DNA from: Candidatus Rifleibacteriota bacterium
GTDB taxonomy: Bacteria > Muiribacteriota > Ozemobacteria > Ozemobacterales > Ozemobacteraceae
DNA: 64,000 nucleotides
Direction: 5' to 3'
Assembly (NCBI GenBank): GCA_024710355.1
Contig: JANJUX010000056.1
Span: 106,810 to 170,809, forward strand
The notes under the pieces were generated by a model. That model had not been told where the DNA came from, did not search any database, and saw only the letters and a program-made list of their open reading frames with translations. The position numbers were made by a program, and so were the translations under genes. This document shows, one piece after another, positions 25,510 to 33,402 of the stretch. Within the stretch, counting starts at the first letter, position 1; every line of letters starts with the position of its first letter.

Positions 25510-28248
25510 ATGGATTATCCAAGGTGGCTGAAAAAGCTCTCCCACAGGGCTGGTAGCGTTCTGGCCATAACTGCTGCGGCGGCTGTCGTATTCGTTGGCA
25601 TGCTTGCTGTCGTAGTCGATGTCGGTTACGTCTATTTCAGTCAGGCAAAGCTTCAGACAGCCGTCAATGCCGGCTGGAAAGCCGGCTATGACAAAATGAT
25701 GGATATCCAGAGCACCTCCAGAAAGTTCGACGCAAGTGACAAGGCTGCCGTCGTACTTCACATAAAGGAAGTAATGAAGGTTAACGGCTTTACTGACGAG
25801 CAGCTCGCCAACATCGAAATCGACATACCCAACATGAACAGCCTGCACGTCAGGTCAAATCAGCAGGTTGGCATGTTTTTCGCCAAGGTTTTCAGCATCG
25901 AAAAAACCAATATCAGCGCCTCGCGCGGTATCAACGATGCAGGCGCCGGCATCATCCCGCTCGGTATTCCGCATGGTGTCACCAAAGACTTCAGCAAGAA
26001 CATGTATTCCTGTTCCATGTTCACAGAGGGTCAGGGATTTACTCTGGACAAAGAATACATTCTCAAGCTTGGCTCAGGCGGCGGCAATTCAACGGTTGAA
26101 CCTGGCCAGGATGACCTGCAGATGATTCTTGTACCGATGGATGCAGGCTCTCAAAGCTCCACTGGCTTTTTGCGCGCTTATGGTGCTGCCTTCTGGTGTC
26201 TGCGCATTGAAGATGGCGCTGACATTGGTTTCGTGCCTGTATACTGGCTGCTTGGCTACCGGGGCGGTTCTTTCCTGCTGCCCTATCACGCCGATGTTCT
26301 CAAGAAGCTCAATTCTCTCAGCGTGAACTACAGCATTATCACCGGGTCAGACAATATTCAGGCCATATTCGATCAGGTCAACCCGAATGTTCTCGAACTC
26401 GTCGATCGCCCAAGAATCGCGGTTTACTCTTCTCAGGATGGCACCGACCCGGTTGAAGACGTTCTGCGCGCCGCCCAGATACCCTACGGTGAATACAGTC
26501 TGCCGTCTGGCTGGGGGAGAAACGACGTCTACAAAGCCACTTCCAATGACCACATTTACGACCACGAAATCCTCAACGGGGTTCTCGACAATTATCACTG
26601 GGTACACCTGCACCACGAAGACTTCACCGGTTTCAACGGCGGCTGCGGTGACTACGGCAAAAACTGTGAAGAATTCCTGACAACCGGTCGCCTGGGCTCC
26701 ACGAACACTTCGACCAATCGCAGCAATGTCAAGAATCGAATGTGCTCGTATTGTAGCCAGTATTACGACAGCAATTACGACTTCAATTTTGCCAGAGATA
26801 CCTACAGCAATACCGCTAAAAAGAATGTCTGGAAAAATAATTACGACGGCGTTGTCGCCAACTGTAAGTTCAAAAACACCCGTTGTGCTGAAAGAAAAGG
26901 CGTCGGCGGCACCTTCTGGCGGAATGATGCCAGTGTTACCATGTGCGGTTCAAACGATTACCCGCAGTGCCGCGAATACCAGCGCCTGATCGATATCGCC
27001 AATGCCAACGGTTTTACCAGTGATGCGGGTTCTGAGCCCAAGCCGCAGACCTTCGTCAGCACCGGCGACAACGGGCCGGGCATGGCCGTGAATCAGGCCG
27101 GCTGGTTCGACAAGGCCAACAAGGTTCAGAAAATGAAATTCGAGGTTGCCAGAAAAATTCGCAACCACGTCGAAGTCGGTGGCTTTCTGTTCGCCCAGTG
27201 TTTCGCACCCGAAACGCTCGACATCGCCCTGTGGCAGGCCGGAATCCACGACGGCAGAGACCCGGTCGAAGCCTTTTCTGAATGCTTTGCCTTCACCGGC
27301 TTTGAATACCGCCGCTTCCCGCTCAAGTCTGGACCCAGCTACTATTCAACCATCAACGTCCTGATCCCTTCTAATACTAGCGTGCCGTTCAGCCTTCTCG
27401 CACCTCTCGACGCTCGCTGCCAGAACCACGGTCAGTGGCCAGACACAGGCACGGGCCATACCAGTGTGTTCAGTCACAGCTGTATCAACCACGGAGACAA
27501 CTGCACCGTGCTCGGCAACCGCAGGAACTACGCAAACCAGGCGAAATACCTCAAAGGTAAACGCGAAAAGGGCGAATTCACTTTCCTGGGTGGTCACTGG
27601 CACCACAACACCGAAAGTAAACGCCTGGTACTGAATAACATTCTGCTTGGTTCGCTCGTCGAAAAAACTGTTAACGGCGAAGTCACTCCGCCCGAAGTCG
27701 TCGGCAAAAACAAGAACAACTACGGCCCCCTCGACCCGGATAACAGTCTGAGCGGTGGTGCCAACGACTACCGTGACCGCTTTAAATTCGGTGTCAACAT
27801 TCCGATCGAAGTCAACGACCGCCTGGTTACCGAATCGGGCAACATGCGTGGCCCGACTGACGAAGCTGTCGGTTTCCGCATCAACGGTGATGCCGATTTT
27901 ACTCCGAACCGCAGAATCATCGTGCCGATTACCGACATCGGCCCGGAAATCGGCGTGAACAACCCCAAAAATGCCGGCATCGACACGATCTACGACCTGC
28001 AGGGCCAGGACCACCCGAACGGAGTCTACAAGCCTGAACAGTATGACTTTGGTTCTTCGGTGCGTGTAATCGGCTTTGCCGAGTTCGAAGTACTTGACCC
28101 GAGCGAATATACCCGCGACGAAAAAGACGGCCTGACCTACGAATCCGGCGACGCTGGCGACCTTGGGCCATACCAGCCAGGTCAGGTGCGCGGCAAATTC
28201 ATCAGATACATCGTTAACCCGTTTGAAATCCAGGAACTGCTCTATTAA
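25510..28248 (+). CDS. TadG-like protein 3 with large Cys-rich insert
   Basis: 912 residues. Same architecture as TadG-like protein 1: membrane helix about 13-42 (VDVGYVYFSQAKLQTAVNAGWK), IIPLGIPHG and YILKLGSGGG, an insert of about 540 residues, then the closing module at 737-912 (GPLDPDNS, GNMRGPT, RRIIVPITD, VIGFAEFE, DAGDLGPYQPGQ). Insert motifs shared with protein 1: DRPRIAVYS, GGCGDYGKNCEEF, MCSYCSQYY, NCKFKNTRCAE, MCG-x6-C, QAGWFDKANKVQKMK, FLGGHWH and LVLNNILLGSL. It also has extra Cys not in protein 1 (RCQN, SCINHGDNC). Last gene of the sigma-54-associated block, followed by a terminator. Confidence 0.8.
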   Translation: MDYPRWLKKLSHRAGSVLAITAAAAVVFVGMLAVVVDVGYVYFSQAKLQTAVNAGWKAGYDKMMDIQSTSRKFDASDKAAVVLHIKEVMKVNGFTDEQLANIEIDIPNMNSLHVRSNQQVGMFFAKVFSIEKTNISASRGINDAGAGIIPLGIPHGVTKDFSKNMYSCSMFTEGQGFTLDKEYILKLGSGGGNSTVEPGQDDLQMILVPMDAGSQSSTGFLRAYGAAFWCLRIEDGADIGFVPVYWLLGYRGGSFLLPYHADVLKKLNSLSVNYSIITGSDNIQAIFDQVNPNVLELVDRPRIAVYSSQDGTDPVEDVLRAAQIPYGEYSLPSGWGRNDVYKATSNDHIYDHEILNGVLDNYHWVHLHHEDFTGFNGGCGDYGKNCEEFLTTGRLGSTNTSTNRSNVKNRMCSYCSQYYDSNYDFNFARDTYSNTAKKNVWKNNYDGVVANCKFKNTRCAERKGVGGTFWRNDASVTMCGSNDYPQCREYQRLIDIANANGFTSDAGSEPKPQTFVSTGDNGPGMAVNQAGWFDKANKVQKMKFEVARKIRNHVEVGGFLFAQCFAPETLDIALWQAGIHDGRDPVEAFSECFAFTGFEYRRFPLKSGPSYYSTINVLIPSNTSVPFSLLAPLDARCQNHGQWPDTGTGHTSVFSHSCINHGDNCTVLGNRRNYANQAKYLKGKREKGEFTFLGGHWHHNTESKRLVLNNILLGSLVEKTVNGEVTPPEVVGKNKNNYGPLDPDNSLSGGANDYRDRFKFGVNIPIEVNDRLVTESGNMRGPTDEAVGFRINGDADFTPNRRIIVPITDIGPEIGVNNPKNAGIDTIYDLQGQDHPNGVYKPEQYDFGSSVRVIGFAEFEVLDPSEYTRDEKDGLTYESGDAGDLGPYQPGQVRGKFIRYIVNPFEIQELLY

Positions 28249-28260
28249 GCAGGCACTCTG

Positions 28261-28304
28261 GCAACAAAAAGCCCCGGGCGTAATGCCCGGGGCTTTTTGT
28301 TGCT
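28261..28304. terminator. Bidirectional terminator between TadG-like gene 3 and ridA
   Basis: Near-perfect 19-bp arms (GCAACAAAAAGCCCCGGGC and complement) around a five-base loop, with A-run and T-run on the two sides. Serves both convergent genes. Confidence 0.94.
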
Positions 28305-28315
28305 GATCTTTGTCC

Positions 28316-28699
28316 TCAGTCAGCCAGAGCGATCATTTCGATCTCTACCAGGCAGTCAAGTGGCAGCTTGGCAACCTGGACGCAGGAGCGTGCCGGTGGT
28401 TCGCTTTTGAAACGGGCGCCATAGATTTCATTAACTTTGGCAAAATTGCCGAGATCTTTTAAAAAGATGGTTGCCTTAACCACCCTGGAGAAATCAGAAC
28501 CGGCGGCTTTGAGCACCGCTTCGAGATTCTTCATTACCTGTTCGGCCTGCCCTTCGATATCGCTGGCTTCAATTTTGCCGGTTTCGGGCACTATCGGAAC
28601 CTGCCCGGAAGTGAAAACCATACCGTTGACTTTGATGGCCTGCGAATAGGGACCGATGGCGGCCGGAGCTTTATCGGTAGAAATAACTTTTCTGGTCAT
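28316..28699 (-). CDS. ridA: RidA family enamine/imine deaminase
   Basis: Hydrolyses reactive 2-aminoacrylate-type enamines from PLP enzymes. 127 residues from the ATG at 28699, which has AGGAGA upstream; a longer frame of 26 extra codons has no family similarity. Blocks KAPAAIGPYSQAI, SGQVPIVPETG, EQVMKNLEAVLKAAGSD and PPARSCVQVAKLPLDCLVEIEM are diagnostic, with the catalytic-site Arg in the PARS segment. Monocistronic. Confidence 0.95.
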   Translation of the reverse strand: MTRKVISTDKAPAAIGPYSQAIKVNGMVFTSGQVPIVPETGKIEASDIEGQAEQVMKNLEAVLKAAGSDFSRVVKATIFLKDLGNFAKVNEIYGARFKSEPPARSCVQVAKLPLDCLVEIEMIALAD

Positions 28700-28842
28700 T
28701 TGTCTCTCCTTATATTCAGTTGCCAGAAATCTACCAGAGAAGTTCAGCAAGGTCAAACTTGCCAAATTGGTAATCATGGTTATTATTTTGGCGGAAGCTG
28801 ACGATAAACGCTCAAAGCTTGTCGTTCATGTGAACGGCAGCA

Positions 28843-28872
28843 TTGAAATTTTGCCCCGAAACGATGTACAAT
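28843..28872 (+). promoter_or_regulatory. Sigma-70-type promoter for the operon 28900-33299
   Basis: TTGAAA at 28843-28848 and TACAAT at 28867-28872, spacer 18. Start of the secreted-protein gene is 27 bases downstream with AAAGGAG in between. Confidence 0.6.
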
Positions 28873-28899
28873 CAGCTGGAACGACAAAAGGAGATAACC

Positions 28900-29454
28900 A
28901 TGAACATTACAGCAAAACGACTGGTATTTGCAGCTTTGCTGGCGGCACTGTTCACCGCATCGCCCCACCCTGCGGCCGCAGTCCAGGAAATCAAGGAAAC
29001 CACAATGCTTTCACAGTTTCTTGGTGAAAACTTTGGTTATCTCAAGAAAATCCTCAAGCACACGCACGAAATGCAGCATCAGGCAAGACCCTTCACTGTC
29101 AAACGGCACCGCGAAAGATTTCGCTTCGAGCCGGGTGACAAACACCCCCGCGAAATAATGGTTCTTGCCCGCAAAATTTCGGCGCGTTTCAAAATGATCA
29201 ATGGTCTTCTCTATCACACCGAGATCCCCAATCGTCTGCTGCTGCACAAACAGACCCTTGAAACGGTCGAAAGCATGGTCACCTTCAGCAAAAGAGCCAT
29301 TCGCGCCAATAAAGACTACAACTACGCCCTCTATCTGGCCTCGGCCCAGGGCATAGAAAAAGAAGTTTTTGCCGCCAATGAACTGCTCAATAGCCTTGAG
29401 CAGGCAGTAAATGCTAACATTAACGAAACCGATTCCCTGAAGGAAGCTCTCTGA
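28900..29454 (+). CDS. Small secreted protein of unknown function
   Basis: 184 residues from the ATG at 28900 (AAAGGAGATAACC upstream). Signal peptide about 1-27 ending PAAA. The mature part is predicted mostly helical and rich in Lys, His and Arg in the first half (KKILKHTHEMQHQ; KRHRERFRF). I do not recognise a family. It is the first gene of an operon with a TPR protein, a membrane protein, dapF and an AMMECR1 gene. Start 26 bases before the TPR gene suggests a joint function in the periplasm. Confidence 0.7.
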   Translation: MNITAKRLVFAALLAALFTASPHPAAAVQEIKETTMLSQFLGENFGYLKKILKHTHEMQHQARPFTVKRHRERFRFEPGDKHPREIMVLARKISARFKMINGLLYHTEIPNRLLLHKQTLETVESMVTFSKRAIRANKDYNYALYLASAQGIEKEVFAANELLNSLEQAVNANINETDSLKEAL

Positions 29455-29479
29455 CGAGCTCCCGGAAAAAGAGGAAAGA

Positions 29480-30892
29480 ATGAAGTTTCTGCCCAAATGC
29501 GCCCCGGCTGCCGTTCTGCTGTTTGGTCTTCTCTGTCAGCCCGTAATATCAGGTGCGGCCGAGAAAGGCCCCATAACCTCAAAGGAACGGGCAACCGCCC
29601 TGATTCAGGAAGGCCTGAACCACCTTATTCTTGAACAGAACCAGAAGGCGGAACAGCTGTTTCTGCAGGCCAAGTCGATCGATCCGTATTCAGAACAGGC
29701 ATATAATTTCCTCGGGCTGCTCTATCTCCAGGATGGCCTGAACGAAAAGGCCGAAGACATGCTCAAGCGGGCCATTGCCATCGAGCCCATGTATCCTGAA
29801 GCGCTGCGAAACCTTGGCAAGCTGTATCTTCGCCAGGACCGTTTCGCTGAGGCCACTTCGTTCCTGAAGCGCACCCTGACCATGGATCAGAGCCAGCCCT
29901 ACACCTGGTATCTGCTTGGCATGTCACAGTATTTCAGCGGCCAGATCGATGACGCGATTCAGTCTTACGAGACCGCCTTTTCCATGGAACCAAATCTGCC
30001 GGTCGAAGCGCACTACAACCTCGGCGTCGCCTACCACGAAACCTCGCGATATCTCGATGCGGTGCGTTCATACGAAGAAGTGGTCCGCCAGGAACCCGAA
30101 CACATCAATGCCCTCAACAACCTCGGCCTGGTGTATTCTATTCTTGGCGAGCGCGACAAGGCCATTTCGCTGTTCAACCAGGTTCTCAAGATCGACTCGA
30201 AGAACGTCAAAGCCCGCATCAACCTCGGGAACGTCTTCTTGAGCACCAAAGACCTGGTTGAAGCCGAAAAAATCTACCGCAGCGCCATTTCGCTCGACAA
30301 CAGTGACATCAGCCCCAGGCTGAATCTCGGTGTGGTCTATTACGAAAAGGGCGACTTTGCCAAAGCCCGCCTCGAATGGGATACTCTGCTCAAAGAAAAC
30401 CCCGAAAACGTCAGAGTGCTTTCGGTCATGGGTTCAGCCTATCTCGAACGCCGCGAATACGACAAAGCCATCGGTGTTTTCAAGAAAATGGCCCAGCTGA
30501 TGCCCGAGAACGGCAGCGTCGCCAACACCCTCGGCTACCTGCTGGCCGACCAGAACCGTGAACTGGTGTTTGCAAGAGAACTCATAGAAAGGGCAATCGA
30601 GCTTGACAAGCCGAATCGGGCTACCTACTACGATTCTCTCGCCTGGGTGCACTTTCGCAAGGGTGATTTAAAAAAGGCGCTGCAATACCAGGACCGCGCT
30701 CTGAAGATTTTTCGCCTCTCGCATGAGCCCATTTCAAGCGAAGTTCATTACCACATGGGCCAGATTCAGGAAAAGCTGAAAAATTACCCGCAGGCACGTG
30801 AAGCTTATGAACTGGCAATCAAGAGCAACACCGACAGTGAAATGGTCAAAATGGCTTCTGAAAGCCTGAGCCTGCTGAAAGATAAAAAGTGA
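29480..30892 (+). CDS. Exported tetratricopeptide-repeat protein
   Basis: 470 residues: signal peptide 1-27, then about ten to eleven TPR units from residue 38 to the end (repeating patterns such as AYNFLGLLYLQDGLNEKAEDMLKRAIAIEP broken into 34-residue units; several A-L-N-N-L-G starts). TPR proteins of this shape act as assembly scaffolds; the Tad-system TadD is one example. The gene is 1.2 kb beyond the tad block, so a TadD-like role is possible but not shown. Its stop overlaps the next start as GTGA. Confidence 0.85.
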   Translation: MKFLPKCAPAAVLLFGLLCQPVISGAAEKGPITSKERATALIQEGLNHLILEQNQKAEQLFLQAKSIDPYSEQAYNFLGLLYLQDGLNEKAEDMLKRAIAIEPMYPEALRNLGKLYLRQDRFAEATSFLKRTLTMDQSQPYTWYLLGMSQYFSGQIDDAIQSYETAFSMEPNLPVEAHYNLGVAYHETSRYLDAVRSYEEVVRQEPEHINALNNLGLVYSILGERDKAISLFNQVLKIDSKNVKARINLGNVFLSTKDLVEAEKIYRSAISLDNSDISPRLNLGVVYYEKGDFAKARLEWDTLLKENPENVRVLSVMGSAYLERREYDKAIGVFKKMAQLMPENGSVANTLGYLLADQNRELVFARELIERAIELDKPNRATYYDSLAWVHFRKGDLKKALQYQDRALKIFRLSHEPISSEVHYHMGQIQEKLKNYPQAREAYELAIKSNTDSEMVKMASESLSLLKDKK

Positions 30893-31860
30893 CCAGCCCA
30901 GAGCAGACTGCCCCTCCCAGACAGCTTTTCGTGTTTCCGGCAGCGCTGGCGGCATGGGCAGTGTCTTTTCTGCTGCTCAAAAAAATAGCACCGGCGCTCG
31001 CGTTCATTCCCGAAAACCCCGCAACTTTTATCGCAGCAACCCTGCTCACACTGCTGTCTGCCTTTGTCGTGCACGGTTTCTCGTGTCTTAAACTTCACAG
31101 AACCGCCTATCTGCTGCTGGGCGCTCTGGCCGCAGCAGCGGTTTTTCACGCAGCTCAACCGATGGTCGAGCGAAGTCGGGCCATTAACCGCAGCGGCGAT
31201 ATTCCCGGCGAGGTTCTGTTTCTCGCCGCCGAAACCGGCGGTCTGAAAATGCCCGCCGAAAAACTGCTTACAGAAACCCGCAACCAGATTTTCCTCGCCT
31301 GCAGCCGCGAAGTTACCGATGCCATGCCTGAGCCGACGGGCATGATTCTGCTGCTGTGTCTGCTGCAGCTGGCACTGGCCTCGGGTATCGGCCTCTGGAT
31401 CGGCGAAGGCATCGACGAAATCGCGCATCTGATACCGGTGGCGATTGTCGCGACCGTTGCCGACATCTGGAGCGTCTCGGCCGGCGCCACTTCGATGATT
31501 GTCGTCTCTTCGGCGATCAACTACTTTCTCCTGCGCTTCCCTGTGCCCGGAACCAGCGAAATACCCTATCTTATCGGCTTAACCGACTTTCTTTTCTTTG
31601 CCATCTTTTTTCAGGCCGCGCGGCGCTTTGCCCTGGGAACCGCGAAAAATGTGATTCTGTTGCTGGCATCGTTTTTAACAGCGGTTGCCGCCGCAATTTT
31701 CTTTCGGGTTGGTCTGCCGGTGCTGCCTTTTATGGCATTACTTTTTGTGGCTGGAAATTTCGGGCAACTTAAGCTAAAAAGAGAAGAGATCAAACAGATA
31801 CTGATCTTTCTGGTGGTAATCCTCGTGCTTTTCACGGCCATATCGCATTTTGGCCGCTGA
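30889..31860 (+). CDS. Polytopic membrane protein, presenilin-like aspartyl protease candidate
   Basis: 323 residues from a GTG overlapping the TPR stop. About nine hydrophobic segments. Two membrane-embedded Asp residues stand out: D192 in VADIWSVSAGAT and D233 in LIGLTDFLFFA, followed by GLPVLPF at 275-281. This order (Asp helix, G-x-x-D helix, Pro-Leu-Pro motif) resembles presenilin/signal-peptide-peptidase-like GxGD proteases, although the exact GxGD is GLTD here. Substrate unknown. Alternative: an unrelated transporter-like membrane protein. Confidence 0.65.
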   Translation: MTSPEQTAPPRQLFVFPAALAAWAVSFLLLKKIAPALAFIPENPATFIAATLLTLLSAFVVHGFSCLKLHRTAYLLLGALAAAAVFHAAQPMVERSRAINRSGDIPGEVLFLAAETGGLKMPAEKLLTETRNQIFLACSREVTDAMPEPTGMILLLCLLQLALASGIGLWIGEGIDEIAHLIPVAIVATVADIWSVSAGATSMIVVSSAINYFLLRFPVPGTSEIPYLIGLTDFLFFAIFFQAARRFALGTAKNVILLLASFLTAVAAAIFFRVGLPVLPFMALLFVAGNFGQLKLKREEIKQILIFLVVILVLFTAISHFGR

Positions 31861-31905
31861 CCGCACGGGCTGCCGTCGAAAATTAACGCAGGTAAGGAGA
31901 CTCTC

Positions 31906-32772
31906 ATGATCGCTTATTGCAAGATGCACGGGCTGGGCAACAGCTTCATCTTTTTCGATGAAATGAACGGCGAATTCGCCAACCTGAAAAAACCCGAAAC
32001 CATAAGACTGCTCTGTGACGCACGGGTTGGCATCGGCGCCGACGGTGTCATTTTCATGCTGCCACCCAGAGACCCGAAGCATCACTGCCGCATGCAGATG
32101 TTCAACACCGACGGCAGCGAAGCCGAAATGTGCGGCAATGCCGTGCGCTGCCTCGCCCATCTTTTCTCAAAAAGACAGCTTGGCGTCAGTCAGATTCTTA
32201 TCGAAACCAGCAGCGGCGTCAAAGAAGTCGCTCTGGTGAGCTCTTCACAGGGTGAATCATTCTACAAAGCGCAGATGGGAACCGCCCTGTTCGATCTCGT
32301 CGCCACCGGCGAACAGCTCCCCGCCGACCGCTACAAACCCCTGACCTGGAAAGAAAGAACCTTTGAGCCGATCTACGTTAACGTCGGCAACCCGCATGCC
32401 GTTATTTTCCTGAAGTCACCGATGAGCAGCGACGAAATGAAAACCGCCGGTGCCTGGCTCGAAACCCACCCGAACCATCCGCGCCGCATCAACATTGAAT
32501 TTGTTGAGGTCATTAACCGCAATGAAGCAAAAATTCATATCTGGGAACGCGGCTGTGGCATGACACAGGCCTGCGGCACCGGCGCAACCGCAACTGCCGC
32601 CGCCGGCATCAAACTCGGGCATTTCGACCAGAAGGTCACAGTACACATGCCGGGCGGCGACCTGCTCATCGAGCAGGACAGCAAAGGCACCCTGTTCATG
32701 ACCGGCCCGGTTCAGGCGATCTGCACCGGCCAGCTGGCACCCAGCCTCAGTTGCAGACTCAACCGGCCATGA
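31906..32772 (+). CDS. dapF: Diaminopimelate epimerase
   Basis: Converts LL- to meso-diaminopimelate for lysine and peptidoglycan. 288 residues, normal length. Both catalytic Cys are in place: MCGNAVRCLAHLF (first half) and QACGTGATATAAA (second half). MHGLGNSF, RVGIGADG and NVGNPHAVIF are the other signatures. The stop overlaps the AMMECR1 start as ATGA. Confidence 0.97.
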   Translation: MIAYCKMHGLGNSFIFFDEMNGEFANLKKPETIRLLCDARVGIGADGVIFMLPPRDPKHHCRMQMFNTDGSEAEMCGNAVRCLAHLFSKRQLGVSQILIETSSGVKEVALVSSSQGESFYKAQMGTALFDLVATGEQLPADRYKPLTWKERTFEPIYVNVGNPHAVIFLKSPMSSDEMKTAGAWLETHPNHPRRINIEFVEVINRNEAKIHIWERGCGMTQACGTGATATAAAGIKLGHFDQKVTVHMPGGDLLIEQDSKGTLFMTGPVQAICTGQLAPSLSCRLNRP

Positions 32773-33299
32773 GTTTCAGAGATGAAGCTCTGCGGGCGGT
32801 CAGACAGACTCTGACCGAGGTTCTCGCTGGCCGCCCGGCCCCGAAACTGCAGCTTACCGACCCCCGCTTCAGTGAACGCTGCGGTATTTTTGTAACGCTT
32901 AAAAAGCATGGCGAACTGCGCGGCTGCATCGGCTTTATCAAGGGTATTGAGCCACTGAGTGAAGCAATCCAGGAAATGGCGGTCGCGGCCGCCACCCGTG
33001 ACCCGCGCTTTTCGCCGGTCAGCAAAGAAGAACTGCCGCAGATATCGATCGAAGTATCGGTGCTGACACCAATGACCGAAGTAAAAAGCATTGCAGAAAT
33101 TGAAATCGGCAGACACGGCCTGATGTTACTGCATGGCAGACACTCTGGCCTGCTACTGCCACAGGTTCCGGTTGAATGGGGCTGGGATGTCGACGAATTT
33201 CTCGTCAATCTCTGCCATAAAGCCGGCCTGCCGCCAGGCTCGCACCTCGAACCCGGTGCGCAGCTGCTCAGGTTTTCCGCTGACGTCTTCAGCGAATAA
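32769..33299 (+). CDS. amrA: AMMECR1 domain protein
   Basis: 176 residues from the ATG at 32769. The diagnostic LRGCIGFI core is present (GELRGCIGFIKGIEPLSEAI), with AVAAATRDPRFSPV and a HGLMLLHGRHSGLLLPQVP segment. In many prokaryotes AMMECR1 is found with MEMO1-like and radical-SAM proteins; neither is adjacent here. Biochemical function of the family is not established. The symbol is the common family one. Confidence 0.9.
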   Translation: MSFRDEALRAVRQTLTEVLAGRPAPKLQLTDPRFSERCGIFVTLKKHGELRGCIGFIKGIEPLSEAIQEMAVAAATRDPRFSPVSKEELPQISIEVSVLTPMTEVKSIAEIEIGRHGLMLLHGRHSGLLLPQVPVEWGWDVDEFLVNLCHKAGLPPGSHLEPGAQLLRFSADVFSE

Positions 33300-33326
33300 C
33301 TTTTATTTGAACCGGCGGGTGGGCAT

Positions 33327-33355
33327 TTGACGCATCGCGGCCGACATGTTAGACT
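33327..33355 (+). promoter_or_regulatory. Sigma-70-type promoter for the pseudopilin operon
   Basis: TTGACG at 33327-33332 and TAGACT at 33350-33355, spacer 17, about 48 bases before the ATG at 33403. Confidence 0.5.
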
Positions 33356-33402
33356 TTAAAAAAGTGTGTGGCGTCTGACCCGAATCTGATATTCTGGAGC
33401 GG

